Source of the DNA: Yarrowia lipolytica
Taxonomy: Eukaryota; Ascomycota; Dipodascomycetes; Dipodascales
Reading direction: 5' to 3'
Assembly (NCBI RefSeq): GCF_001761485.1
Contig: NC_090772.1
Span: forward strand, 2,664,501-2,728,500
Length of the DNA: 64,000 nt
Shown: positions 48,422 through 58,450 of the stretch, piece by piece
Layout of the letters: each line of letters starts with the position of its first letter
Numbering within the stretch: position 1 is the first letter of the stretch
Translations under genes and position numbers: made by a program
The notes under the pieces: model-generated
What the model was told of the DNA's origin: nothing
The model's database searches: none
What the model saw: the letters and a program-made list of their open reading frames with translations, nothing else

Positions 48422-49732
48422 CAAGGAGGTCCTTCTGAGCGAGTATCTCAGCCCCGTCAGGCATCCCCTTTCACAGCACCTGTATGAAGGTGTACTGTGG
48501 TTTAGACGTATACATATATATAATACAGTTGTTAGATGTTAGATGACCGAATTCAGTAGACAATAGATGCGCGATATTGTCCCAGTGTAGTATAGTCTGG
48601 GTATAGCCTGTACCCTACGTTATCACAATGCGTCTCACTTCCATCAGCATCGAAAATTACAGTGTAGAAAAAAATTGACATTTCTGACACTTTCAAAAGA
48701 GATACTGTAAAAGATGGTACGTACTTGTACCAGAACGACATCATCTACATCAACCACTCTCAACCACGGAAAACGATCGCATAGACGTCTCAAGCCAAGG
48801 TTAGGGCTTTGAATGCCACGGAATCGCGCTGTGTAGCGCCACCAAAACGCCCTCAGCACCCAGCACAGACGCCGCACCATGCACCAAGCGCAAATACTCG
48901 ATCAGTCATTGGAGCAATGCCCAATGGGGCGGCAGTAGATTTGGGCCGTTTCGATCTTGTACGTTTTGGTTGGCTTCGTATTTCACGGGTGATCGACATC
49001 CAGTTGAACATTGCTTGAGGCAATTTCCCTTAAACAAGTGACAATTTTTGCACAGATAATTTTTCGTCTTTTCACACCCACTAAATTACCCATCACTGTA
49101 TTGTACGGTACAGTACGGTGATTATAATTAGTGTGCCTGTGTCAGTGTGAGATTTAAGGTTTTCCAAGTGTCGTGTTTTTCGACTGTCTTGAAGTGGACA
49201 TTTGGGTTGACTGAAAAGGTCGAAAATTCGAACAGAAGGTTGTAAGTTGGTCGTGAGTATAAATACCACGTTTAATCCCAATCTGGAAGCTGTATCCCGA
49301 CGTACAGCTCCTCCAGTTTCCAGCCATTCGCCCCCCGAAGTCTATCCTGAACAAACCTCCCGTTCTGTTTAGGTTTGTGCACAAGGTTACCGGGGAAACG
49401 GTTGCAAGTGGATACGAGATGTGTGGAGAATCAGGGCGGGTGGGGATGAGGCGGAGGTGATGGTGTTGGCAGAATGGGTATGGTGGTGGGATGGTCACGT
49501 ATGGGCTGTTATCGGAACGGTGTCAGTCTATTTGACTCGGCTCTGGGCCATCCCACCACCACATCCACGCACTGTACACATTGCTGTACAGAGGTGACCT
49601 GCAGTCCGCAAAATATCTGCAAGAGGAAAAGGAGGGGGATATATATATATGTATATATATACAGATCCGAATTGTTTGTGTCATTTGCAAGTCACGACAC
49701 TGATAATATCACCAGAGCACGACAAACCAAAA
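48422..49732. other. Intergenic 1.3 kb; no gene recognised
   Basis: Contains TATATA runs at 48507-48520 and 49641-49662 and GTAC-rich words near 49102 (TTGTACGGTACAGTACGG). The second TATA run precedes the CBM48 gene by about 75-90 bases. No open frame of interest. Confidence 0.5.
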
Positions 49733-52657
49733 ATGATCATCACATACGAATGTCAGACGCCAGACAAGCCGTCCACGGTGCAGTTGGCAGGCGACTTTTG
49801 CGACTGGCAGCCCCAGAACATGACTCCTGAAGAGGATGGAAACAAGTACACGTACGATTTCGACCCCGAAAGTGGCAAGAAGTACCTGTACAAGTTTGTG
49901 GTAGATGGCGAATGGGTGCTTCAGGACGGCGTTGCGACGGCTACCACCGAAGATGGTGCTGTCAACCATGTCATTACAGAGGCCGAGTCCTCTGCTGCTG
50001 TTGCCAAGCGCAAGAAGAACCAGAAGAAGAAGGCCAAGAAGAAGGCCAAGGCTGCTGCCGCAAAGGTCAATTCGGATTCCCGTTCGTCCTCGGAACCCTC
50101 CTTCACTCCTCCTCCCACTGCCTCGTCCGAGACCACTTCCATGAACGCTTCTATGGCTCTGGATGATCCTCGGTGGGTCATGGTTGATCAGGCAGGCGCC
50201 ATGGTCATGGATCTGAACAAGGCCAGCGGTGAGTTTGATGATTTGGATGCATTGATCTCTAGTGGAATCGCCAATGGAAGTATCGGTAATGACCCTGTTC
50301 CTGTGGTGGATAAGGGAGCCAAAATTGAGGAGGTTGTTGAGAAGGTTGAGCCGAAGGCCGAGGAGGTTACTACTGAGATCGAGGCTGATACCAAGGGGGA
50401 GGATGAGGAGGAGGTCAAGGAGGCAACTGCCGTGGATGAAGAGCCTGAGATCAAGACTGATGAAGTTGAGTCTGCTGAAGCCAAGCAAGCAGAGGTTGAG
50501 TCTGCGGCCAAGGAAGAGTTTGAGGTTGAGAACACCATCATTGAGTCTGTTGAGCCTGCTAAGAAGGTCAAGGCTGAGCCTGAAGTTGAGGAGGCAAAAA
50601 CTGAGGTTGAGGAATCTAAGCCCACTGACAATGAAACCGAGGTTGCTGAGATTGAGACTAAGAGTGAAGAGTCTGTCGGGGAGTCTGTCAAGGAGTCTGT
50701 CGAGGAGACTACTGAGGACAACTCTAAGAACTTTACTGAATCCGACCAGGTTCTTACTGATGAGTCCACTAAACCTACCGAGATCGAGGTAGCTAACCCT
50801 GAGTCCACTGACACTCTTGATACTGAGACCGCTGAGTCTGAACCAGCTCGAACTGAGGAGCCTCAAACAGATGAGACTGAAGTTGAGCCCGAGCTTGAGA
50901 CTGGAGTCGTGGCTGATCCTATCGAGGAGAATGCTGCTGAGGTCGCCGAGGCCATTAAGGTTAAGGACGATGAGTCGGAGGTTCTGTCTAAGGACATCTC
51001 TGAACCTGTCGAGGAGGTTGCATCGGAGCCAGTCTCTGAGGAGCCAGTCTCTGAGGAGGACGATGAGTCGCAGGTTCTGTCTAAGGACATCTCTGAACCT
51101 GTCGAGGAGGTTGCATCGGAGCCTGTCGAAGAGGAGCCTGTCGAAGAGGTCATCTCTGAGGAGCCTGTCGAAGAGGTCACCTCTGAGGAGGCATCCGAGC
51201 CTGTCGTCGAGGAGGCTACTCTTCACGAGACCCCTATTGAGGAGGCTGCCCCTGGGGTTGAGTCTGAGGAGCCTATCGCTGAGATTGAGTCTGTCACTAA
51301 AGAGGCCGAGGCTAGCGCTGATATCGAGACTGAGACTGAGGCCACTCCCGCTGAGACCGAATCCGAATCGACTGCACCCATCGCAGCCAACGAGCAGGTC
51401 TCCGAGGTTGCTGAGGTTGCTGAGGTTTCCGAGAAGGTTACTCTCATTGAGGAGGAAGCTGAGACTGTTCAGTCTAGCGAGACTGCTGATAATTCGCCTC
51501 ACAACTCTGGCGAGCCTACTCCCGAGCCTACCGAGACTGCTGAGGCTATCGAAATCGCTGAGAAGGAGGTAGCTTCAGAATCGGCGCCTATGGATAAGCC
51601 TGAAACCGAAGAAATTCTCGAGTCCGAGCCCGTTGATGAAGCACCCGTTGTGACCGAGACTGCCAGCAACATCATTGACGAGACTGAAGCTCCCGGCCAG
51701 GAGTCTGAGGCTGCAGGTGAGTCTGAGGCAGTGGAGGAGCCCAAGGCTGTTGAGGAGACTCGCGAGGAGACTCCTAGTGAGTCCCATGAGACTACCGAGC
51801 CTGTCGCTGAGGTCGCGGAGAAGTTTGTGGAGCCCAAGGTTGAATCTGAGGAAGTTGAGCAGACCGAGGAGGTTAAGGAGACTGTCCCCGTGGTCGTTAC
51901 AGAGGAGACAGTCTCCGTTGAACCGGTTTCTGAGTCTCCCACTAACCCCGAAAAGGATGAGGTACCTACCGAGGCGCTCGTTGAGACTTCTACGGAGCCC
52001 TCTGTGCCTAAGATCAACGAGACTGAGATTGTCGACGTGGCCGTTGATGAGTCTGTTCAGGTTGCTGACGCCACTGCTGACGAAGCTGAGGTGATTGAGC
52101 CTGTTTCTGTAGCCCAGCCCGTGATCAAGTCTGCTCTCGTCCAGGCTGGGCCTGAGGTTGAGTCTGTAACTGAGGTCACTGCACCCGAGCCTGAGGTTGA
52201 GACTATTGGCGACAAGTCTTCTTCGGAATCTGCTGTCAAGGTCACCCCCGGTATTGCTGCAGCTGTGCCTGCAATTGCAGCGGCCGCCGTGTCTGCAGGA
52301 GCCGCAGTTGCCGCCGTGCCTTTTAGCAAGAATGAGCCTTCTGTTGATTCCGACGCTGTTCAGCCTGTTCCCCCGTCTTCTGCAGGATCCGAACGCATGG
52401 TCACCGCAATGTCCGAGCCTGTGACCACTGATGAGGCTTCCAAGGCTAACCCTGAACAGACCCCCCGAGCCAGAAATGTGTCATATGGCTCGATCGCCGA
52501 GGCCGAATCCGACGCTGGTTCCGACGTTGAGGTGCCATCTAACCAAAAGGCCGTAAGCGAACACCGGGGTATCTTTGTGTGGCTTTACGAGGTCATTCTC
52601 GCTGGTATTTTCAGCAAGTTGACTTCTCTTTTTCGGCGACCAGAACCCAGCAACTAA
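49733..52657 (+). CDS. Crp1/Mdg1-like CBM48 protein with very long acidic repeat region
   Basis: A 974-residue protein from MIITYECQTPDKPS. Residues 1-85 are an AMPK1/CBM48-type glycogen-binding-like domain (VQLAGDFCDWQPQNMTPEED; YLYKFVVDGEWVLQDG), as in yeast Crp1 and Mdg1. A Lys-rich stretch (KKNQKKKAKKKAKAAAAK) follows. Then about 700 residues are dominated by Glu, Val, Ser, Thr and Pro (EEPVEEV, VESE, TEEP patterns). A 31-codon tandem duplication lies at 50966-51151. Near the end an Ala/Val-rich segment (PGIAAAVPAIAAAAVSAGAA) and a C-terminal hydrophobic helix (FVWLYEVILAGIFSKL) with a basic end suggest membrane attachment. Crp1 is 465 residues, so the middle is greatly expanded. Glycan binding is inferred; Crp1 itself was named for cruciform-DNA binding. 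Confidence 0.82.
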   Translation: MIITYECQTPDKPSTVQLAGDFCDWQPQNMTPEEDGNKYTYDFDPESGKKYLYKFVVDGEWVLQDGVATATTEDGAVNHVITEAESSAAVAKRKKNQKKKAKKKAKAAAAKVNSDSRSSSEPSFTPPPTASSETTSMNASMALDDPRWVMVDQAGAMVMDLNKASGEFDDLDALISSGIANGSIGNDPVPVVDKGAKIEEVVEKVEPKAEEVTTEIEADTKGEDEEEVKEATAVDEEPEIKTDEVESAEAKQAEVESAAKEEFEVENTIIESVEPAKKVKAEPEVEEAKTEVEESKPTDNETEVAEIETKSEESVGESVKESVEETTEDNSKNFTESDQVLTDESTKPTEIEVANPESTDTLDTETAESEPARTEEPQTDETEVEPELETGVVADPIEENAAEVAEAIKVKDDESEVLSKDISEPVEEVASEPVSEEPVSEEDDESQVLSKDISEPVEEVASEPVEEEPVEEVISEEPVEEVTSEEASEPVVEEATLHETPIEEAAPGVESEEPIAEIESVTKEAEASADIETETEATPAETESESTAPIAANEQVSEVAEVAEVSEKVTLIEEEAETVQSSETADNSPHNSGEPTPEPTETAEAIEIAEKEVASESAPMDKPETEEILESEPVDEAPVVTETASNIIDETEAPGQESEAAGESEAVEEPKAVEETREETPSESHETTEPVAEVAEKFVEPKVESEEVEQTEEVKETVPVVVTEETVSVEPVSESPTNPEKDEVPTEALVETSTEPSVPKINETEIVDVAVDESVQVADATADEAEVIEPVSVAQPVIKSALVQAGPEVESVTEVTAPEPEVETIGDKSSSESAVKVTPGIAAAVPAIAAAAVSAGAAVAAVPFSKNEPSVDSDAVQPVPPSSAGSERMVTAMSEPVTTDEASKANPEQTPRARNVSYGSIAEAESDAGSDVEVPSNQKAVSEHRGIFVWLYEVILAGIFSKLTSLFRRPEPSN
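50966..51151 (+). repeat. 93-bp in-frame tandem duplication in the CBM48 gene
   Basis: Two 93-bp units start at 50966 and 51059. Each encodes DDES(E/Q)VLSKDISEPVEEV followed by ASEPV-type residues. The first 70 bases are nearly identical, so the duplication is fairly recent. The phase (31 codons) keeps the frame. Confidence 0.85.
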
Positions 52658-53712
52658 GCAGCCGACAAAACTGTAACTAAGCGCGCCGATAGACCTAAGC
52701 ACCGGCGTACAGAAGCAGCCAGCCAAATCATATAATCTGAATGAATGATATCCAATGAGTGATGTAAGATATGTCTACAGTGTTCGTGGGTGCATGAGAC
52801 AGCGTATGAATGCACGGTTGGTACATTCTTACTGTACTTGTATAGCTATTGATTATGTATGAATTAGCATAGTATCTGGACGAACTGGAGGAGGAATCTA
52901 CAGAATGTACTCACACCTGTATGAATTGGTACAAAAGGCCTTGTAAATGGGTGCTGCCACCTCCATGAACCTCTTCACTTTTGTGTTTCTACAAGTTCAA
53001 TTCATCGCGTATAGTATGCTTTTTCTAGATTGAAATTTCAGCTGGTGCAGTAGCCCCTTTTTCCGCATTCCCGTTTATGACGAGGCTTCCTGCCAGGCCC
53101 GTACCTGTATTTACTTTTGCGATTTACTTTTTCATTCTATGGAGATATTTGAGGGGAATTGATGAGCCGCACGGCTGGGGGTGGTGCTAAAACACGCTGG
53201 AGCGGCGCTATTGGAATTCTGAAAGCGGGATTTTGTTTGGAGCAGCCAAATTGGCACCATTGAACTTTTATATCTCCATGTTTACCTATATATCCTCTGG
53301 TGATTGTGTGGTGCTCCATTTTTACATGTACGTTGTTCTCGCGACCTGTCTCGTGGCGTGAAAGTTTATTTTTGATGTCCGAAAAAGCCCCTCCTTTGGT
53401 GTTCTCCCATTGGCCAATAATCTCGGACATTCCTCCCTGCGGCGTTTAGCGTCCCAAAACAGCACCGTCGGTGTTTATTACCCCCGTTGGGACTTTTTCG
53501 GAGCCAATTTAGCTTAGCTCCCTCATTCCAAAGTTCCTATCATGCACCGATAAAGTATAGACGTTGGGTGCATCGAGCTAGAGACACGATCGGTGAAATA
53601 TCGCTCAACGATATAAATACCGGCTCCAGCCGTCCATATTCGACATCAGTTCTCTGACACACACTCACACAAACTCACAAACACTCACACTCACACACAT
53701 CCCTCTTGAACA
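52658..53712. other. Intergenic 1.05 kb with TATA and CA-rich leader
   Basis: TATAAATA at 53612-53619 lies 94-101 bases before the ATG at 53713. A CACA/CTCACA-rich leader runs from 53657 to 53700. No gene recognised upstream of that. Confidence 0.5.
53612..53619 (+). promoter_or_regulatory. TATA box of the small acidic gene
   Basis: TATAAATA, a near-consensus TATA element, lies about 100 bases upstream of the ATG at 53713 and is followed by a CA-rich leader. Confidence 0.6.
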
Positions 53713-54111
53713 ATGTCTGACGTTGAATCCATGCACTCTGCCCACTCCGAGGAGGAGTCCTTCGACCACTCCAAGGACGAGGCCCCCGAGCACCATGAGG
53801 CTGCTGCCGCCGAGGAAGCCCCCAAGCCCGCCGAGGAGGATGACGACATTGTTGTCAAGCCCGAGCGACTGTCTCGAGACGAGTGGCTCAATTCTCTGGA
53901 TGCCACCTTCCACTTTGGCTCCAAGAAGCACCAGTCCATTCCCGATGACCTCAAGATCCCCATTGCCATCTGCTGTCTTCCCAAGGACAAGCGGCGATTT
54001 GTTATGGCCAAGCTTGCAAAGTGCCGACGACAGGTCCCTGTTGATGAGGAGGAGGTCAAGGCTCCCGTCGAAGAGAAGAAGGAGAAGAAGCACGCCGCTG
54101 GCCCTGAGTAA
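53713..54111 (+). CDS. Small acidic protein, 132 residues, probably highly expressed
   Basis: Not recognised. The N-terminal 45 residues are Glu/Asp/Ala/His-rich and look disordered. A central ordered part (LSRDEWLNSLDATFHFGSKK, then IPDDLKIPIAICCLPKDKRR) is followed by a Lys/Glu tail. Codon use is strongly biased to C- and G-ending codons (CGA for Arg, AAG, GAG, CTG, TCC), more than in neighbouring orphans. With the strong TATA box and CA-rich leader, this suggests high expression. The ATG is preceded by CA-rich leader ending ACA. No membrane segment or signal peptide is evident. Confidence 0.72.
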   Translation: MSDVESMHSAHSEEESFDHSKDEAPEHHEAAAAEEAPKPAEEDDDIVVKPERLSRDEWLNSLDATFHFGSKKHQSIPDDLKIPIAICCLPKDKRRFVMAKLAKCRRQVPVDEEEVKAPVEEKKEKKHAAGPE

Positions 54112-56293
54112 TCAAGGGCGTTTAGATTGCATTAACATAGAATAGAATACAGGTTGGGTTTTAAATATAAAAGCGAAGCAGTAGAAGCGGAATTGGACGA
54201 ATGCAATATGAACAGACTGTAGATATTCTGAATGAATTGCACAGCGAGGATACGACCATCATGTTCAAGAGGACCACTTCGACTGCACTCCTACTTTTGG
54301 ATAGATGTATCTCCTGGACCAGGACCCTAAGACTGTTCACCTTGATTTACTCGGTGACTGTACTTGTACATTTCTCTTTGGTGAAGATGAGCTTCATTCA
54401 AAACACTTCTGTCGTGACGACACGGCTAAGACGCTAAATCGTCCTAGTGCGAAACTCTCTGGCTAAGATCTTACAGGTAAATACTTTTAGTGAGACAGAT
54501 GATCTTATGAGTATTGCTTTTAGTGAGTCTCAAGATATGCAGTTAGCCGTGTGCTGAAAGAAGCCGCTAGTGGTGTTGAAATTAATAGCAAGTCGATTTT
54601 TATGGGCTTGTCAGGGAAGAAAAGCTCTCTCTTGCTACTTGTAGTGTGATTGACATACCTCCATCTGTATTGTATGTTCTACCTTTTGTGGACATCTGTC
54701 GGGGCTGGCTGCTAGCAGTGTCACCTCAGCTAGTCCGACCAAGGACATACAGCAACAACACTTGTATAGGTTGATGTCTTCTGAACCATTTTCAGGATGA
54801 CACGTTCCTCACTCAATGCTGCTTCTCTCAGACTTGATCCCTTGTCATTTTAATGGTGGATGACGGGTGTCTTACTCACAACCAACTGGTGTATAACAAG
54901 GACTGCAAAAATTCGCCAAGAATCATCTGATCTAAACATGGGCATTCTCCATCTATTGTCTATGGGGACTGTAGTGTGACTCATGCCATGATTAACGGGA
55001 ACGCGTGATAAATGGGTGGCTAACAAAAGTGAGTGGATATCGCGGAAACAGGGAGATAATAGAGACAACACATGCGATTGGGAGAAACATTTCGTATAGA
55101 TCTAGAATCGGTCCTAGCAAACGATCTCCAACTATCACCGCCAGACTATTTGTCATGGAGCTAAACACTCCTGTCTCTGGTGCCAAACCATAACCATGTA
55201 CTCATCCGAATATGTAACCCATGACTGACGGATCAAAGGCTGTTTTATCGTAGACGAGCTCTTGGGTCTCGAGGGCGTTAGACATGTTTCCGATCGGTGT
55301 CCGAGATGCTAGATGTGCCGCCTCTAGCCGCCGGAGAGTGGGGTTTGCACCATATCTGTAGGTATGTACAGCTCCAGTTGTTGCTGTCACCAACTTCTTC
55401 ATCTAAAAACCCGATCCTGGTGTTATGGTACCCCAATTCGGCTGGACTAGACACCCGCAGCAAGTGTCTACGCCCATTATGGCTTCAATTAGACTACCGA
55501 ATAAGAATATCATAGATTCTTGTGTTATTACTACGTTCCATAGACAAACCCATTCTGCCAAGAAAAAAACCATATGCAGCTGACCAATTGCCGAGGTCTG
55601 GGGTAGACACAGTGCATGTCGATTATGGGAGGCAAATCTGTGCTCAAAACACTTTCAATCGGACCTCAAGGATATTGACATACTACAGCTCGCTTCTAGG
55701 GCCGATTAGTCATCAGGAACACCCCTAACAGCCAACCTAACCACCGTTGAGTCCAAATTTGTGCTTGAACTTTAATAAATTTCATGCGGCGTACAACTTG
55801 CATCTGAGACGCTTCCTGCACTTCACGCAACCTGCATTAACGCGCGCCCCGAACTCAAATACGCGGAGTTAAGAATGGGGGTGACAAGAGAAAATACCGT
55901 CATTTTGAGGACTTTGTGGATATTTTACAATATCGGTCGGTTATTACCGACCCACTGAGTATAATTATCTAGTTTAAATTCTAATAAATGCACTAATCCC
56001 CGACTTGAGCGCATATCGCTCATCTCGTCTTTCCGTCTACAATGGCCGGAGATGCAAAGTAGATTTTTCAACGGTGTCTGCGAGTAAGGAAGAGGGATTC
56101 CGTGTGACTCAGCTCTTGGCTCACCGTAGCGCCGTACACTGGCTCGCCCATAGATTGTCCCGTATATATATTGCACTCTAAGACCTCTTGGTACACAGCC
56201 GCACTTAGTCAGAGAGAGTAAAACACCTCACCCAAGGATTAACCATCAATCCCTTATCTACAGTACAAGTACTGATACACCAACACCACAGCC
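54112..56293. other. Intergenic 2.2 kb; no gene recognised
   Basis: The longest gap between host genes apart from the region right of the KH/tRNA genes. Several short open frames between 54850 and 55730 have no family resemblance. TATATATA at 56162-56169 lies about 125 bases before the arrestin-like gene. Confidence 0.5.
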
Positions 56294-57244
56294 ATGTTTG
56301 TGCTCACCAACTCCAAAGCGGTGTTGCCATATCTGGGCGACTCGGAGGTCGTCGAGGACAATGTGGAGGGTCTCCATCTCCCCCCTCCAGAGGACGAACT
56401 ACCCTCCTTCACACAGGCGATCCAACAACTAGCGCATGAGTCAACGCCGTTCTACCCGGCCATCAAAACCACAGACACAGACCTGCTGCAACTGGAGGAG
56501 CCGTTGACGATTGAGCTCGTGCAGAAATGTCCCCTGGGGTCCGGCACGCAGTCCACCTCCATCTGGTCCACCCAGGTGCTCAGCCCAGGCACCCATATGC
56601 CAGACATGGTCAGTTCGACACTCCGAGACGTGTGCATTCCCATCCAAAACTCCACTCCAGAATCGGTCCATGGCTACCTGTCGTACTCGATACGAGTGTC
56701 CTATGTGGCCAGGCCCAAGAGCCGCTTTTTGAAGAAACCACAGAAAACCTCGGCTTTACTGCCTCTCACGATCCTCAGAAACGCCCCACAAAGTGATACA
56801 GATACAGACCGAGGAGCGCGCTATCTATGGCCCCAAAGAGCAGATGTGACCTTGCAATTGCAACACTCGAAACTCGTCAATGATATCATCAACCTCAAAA
56901 TGCACGTGACTCCCCTCCAGGATTATCTCCCTGAAAAGAACGCCATCAAACTGAAAGGAGTCGAGGTGATTCTGACTCAACAAACAGGTTCAACCACAAG
57001 CACATATCCTCTGTTACGAGACATGAATCCGCCCAAGACTCTCGATTACTCACTAACCGTCAAAAATCTGCCTCTCAACTCATCCACATCTCCCCAGCAT
57101 CCCTACCCGGTATCTCACCTGGTATCTACAACGCTTCGGTTCCAGTTTTGGGAAAACAACAAGGTCAAATATTACGATGTGCGATTCAAGACCAAGGTGT
57201 CTCTCAACCTCAATGGCGACGCTCCTCCTATTTATGCCACTTAA
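56294..57244 (+). CDS. Arrestin-like protein with C-terminal PPxY motif
   Basis: 316 residues. The N-terminal 45 residues include LPPPEDELPSF. The rest has arrestin-like beta-rich stretches: VHGYLSYSIRVSYVARPKSR and SALLPLTILRN for the first domain; INLKMHVTPLQDYLPEKNAI, GVEVILTQQTGST and STTLRFQFWENNKVKYYDVR for the second. The C-terminus is GDAPPIYAT, where PPIY is a PPxY motif that binds WW domains of Rsp5/Nedd4 ubiquitin ligases. In alpha-arrestins such motifs recruit Rsp5 to plasma-membrane transporters for endocytosis. It is shorter than most yeast ARTs, and the arrestin call rests on pattern only. The downstream gene is convergent, 144 bases away. Confidence 0.6.
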   Translation: MFVLTNSKAVLPYLGDSEVVEDNVEGLHLPPPEDELPSFTQAIQQLAHESTPFYPAIKTTDTDLLQLEEPLTIELVQKCPLGSGTQSTSIWSTQVLSPGTHMPDMVSSTLRDVCIPIQNSTPESVHGYLSYSIRVSYVARPKSRFLKKPQKTSALLPLTILRNAPQSDTDTDRGARYLWPQRADVTLQLQHSKLVNDIINLKMHVTPLQDYLPEKNAIKLKGVEVILTQQTGSTTSTYPLLRDMNPPKTLDYSLTVKNLPLNSSTSPQHPYPVSHLVSTTLRFQFWENNKVKYYDVRFKTKVSLNLNGDAPPIYAT

Positions 57245-57388
57245 CTAATTATCTTTTTATGAAATGAGAAAACTGAGAAGCTGCCGTAGAGATCATGTAA
57301 CGCCCCCTACGTAGAGCTTTGGATATGGCGATCGTTAATTATACAGAATCTAAATGGTATCGTGAGTTGTCATACGTCGTAGGTATGA

Positions 57389-58450
57389 TCACTTTCGTCC
57401 CGGGAAGGAGCCGTAACCAGTGGGAGCAAAAGTGACCAGGTTTCGGTTCAGATACTGAACCTCGGCAGCCACACCACCAGGAGCATCGTAGTCAGCAGTG
57501 ATGACAGAAATAGAAGAGTAGCAGCCCCACTTGGTGACCACATCTGTCTCATCAGGCAAGAAGCAGTCACCGTTGAAACATGCCCGCAGAGCGTCAGTCT
57601 TGAGGTTCTCGTCTTCATCAAAGACTCCACTGGTCTCGTTGAAGATAAGCTTGTAGGTGGCCGCTCCTCGTCCGGTCTGACGGGTGAAGATGGGCTTGGG
57701 GTCCACACACTTGCCAGTGGGATCAATATCTCCAACGTTGGGGAGGTTGACAGAAATGCCGACTCCGATGGGAAGCACAGAGGGTCGGCCCTTGGCGTTC
57801 TCCAGCAGGTTCTTGACAATGGCAGTGGAGGCCTTGGCGTAGATCTTGTGGGCAGAAGTTTCGGAGTTGGAAGCGTTGGCGTAGTAGGTGTGGTCGTTGT
57901 TTCCGGAGAAGGCCACTGCAGGAACTCCTCGAAGAATAGAGGTGTACATGGCTCCCTCGGTTCCAGACAGAGTGTAGACGAAGGGGCCGAGGTTCCAGCC
58001 CTCGTTGGGTCCGGAGACAACGAGATCAACAGTAGTGTTGGGGTAGAACTTGGGCAGAGCGTAGTCAAAACCGAACGACACGGCGGCTCCAGGAGTGCCG
58101 TCAAAGTACCAGATGTGATCGTCTTTTTCGTCGTGAGCCCAAGAGGGAGCGCCAGCGGGGGCAGTCTGCCACTCGGCTCCCTTGGCCAGAGTAGCATTGG
58201 TAGGCAGGTTGAAGGTACCTCCAGTTCCGGACTGTTGCACAGCAGGAGCAAACATGAACACGTTGTAGCCCTCCTTCTTGAGAGCATCGTAGAAGGCCCG
58301 AATGTTGGCAGAGGCCCAGGAATCGTCGTTGGTAACGACGATGGTGGTCTTGGAGTTCTCGTGGGGAACCGTGCTGTTGTGGGCAGTAGCGTTGGTCTGG
58401 GCCAGGGCCAGAGAAGCCAGACAGGGAACAATGAGAGAAGACAACTTCAT
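57389..58450 (-). CDS. Secreted SurE-type acid phosphatase (Yarrowia PHO2-like)
   Basis: 353 residues from the ATG at 58450, beginning with a signal peptide (MKLSSLIVPCLASLALAQ). The frame is open 27 codons further up, across the TATA element. The SurE core starts at TTIVVTNDDSWASANIRAFY, with the metal-binding Asp-Asp pair, followed by YNVFMFAPAVQQSGTGG and TPGAAVSFGFDYAL. Later come VDLVVSGPNEGWNLG, with the conserved SGPNxG, and AVAFSGNN. About seven N-x-S/T sites fit a secreted glycoprotein. SurE-fold acid phosphatases of this kind include Yarrowia PHO2, which releases phosphate from organic esters outside the cell. Whether this is PHO2 itself or a paralogue was not determined. Confidence 0.9.
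   Translation of the reverse strand: MKLSSLIVPCLASLALAQTNATAHNSTVPHENSKTTIVVTNDDSWASANIRAFYDALKKEGYNVFMFAPAVQQSGTGGTFNLPTNATLAKGAEWQTAPAGAPSWAHDEKDDHIWYFDGTPGAAVSFGFDYALPKFYPNTTVDLVVSGPNEGWNLGPFVYTLSGTEGAMYTSILRGVPAVAFSGNNDHTYYANASNSETSAHKIYAKASTAIVKNLLENAKGRPSVLPIGVGISVNLPNVGDIDPTGKCVDPKPIFTRQTGRGAATYKLIFNETSGVFDEDENLKTDALRACFNGDCFLPDETDVVTKWGCYSSISVITADYDAPGGVAAEVQYLNRNLVTFAPTGYGSFPGRK

Noticed and set aside
49709-51502. 597-codon open frame on the minus strand opposite the CBM48 gene
   Set aside because: It is Leu/Arg/Ser/Asp-rich shadow coding caused by the GAG/GTT/TCT-biased repeats of the sense gene; it has no domain and the sense strand has a clear N-terminal domain.
50262-51572. Arg/Leu/Ser-rich open frames on the plus strand in another frame of the CBM48 gene
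   Set aside because: Shadow frames of the same repeat-rich coding sequence, with no recognised domain.
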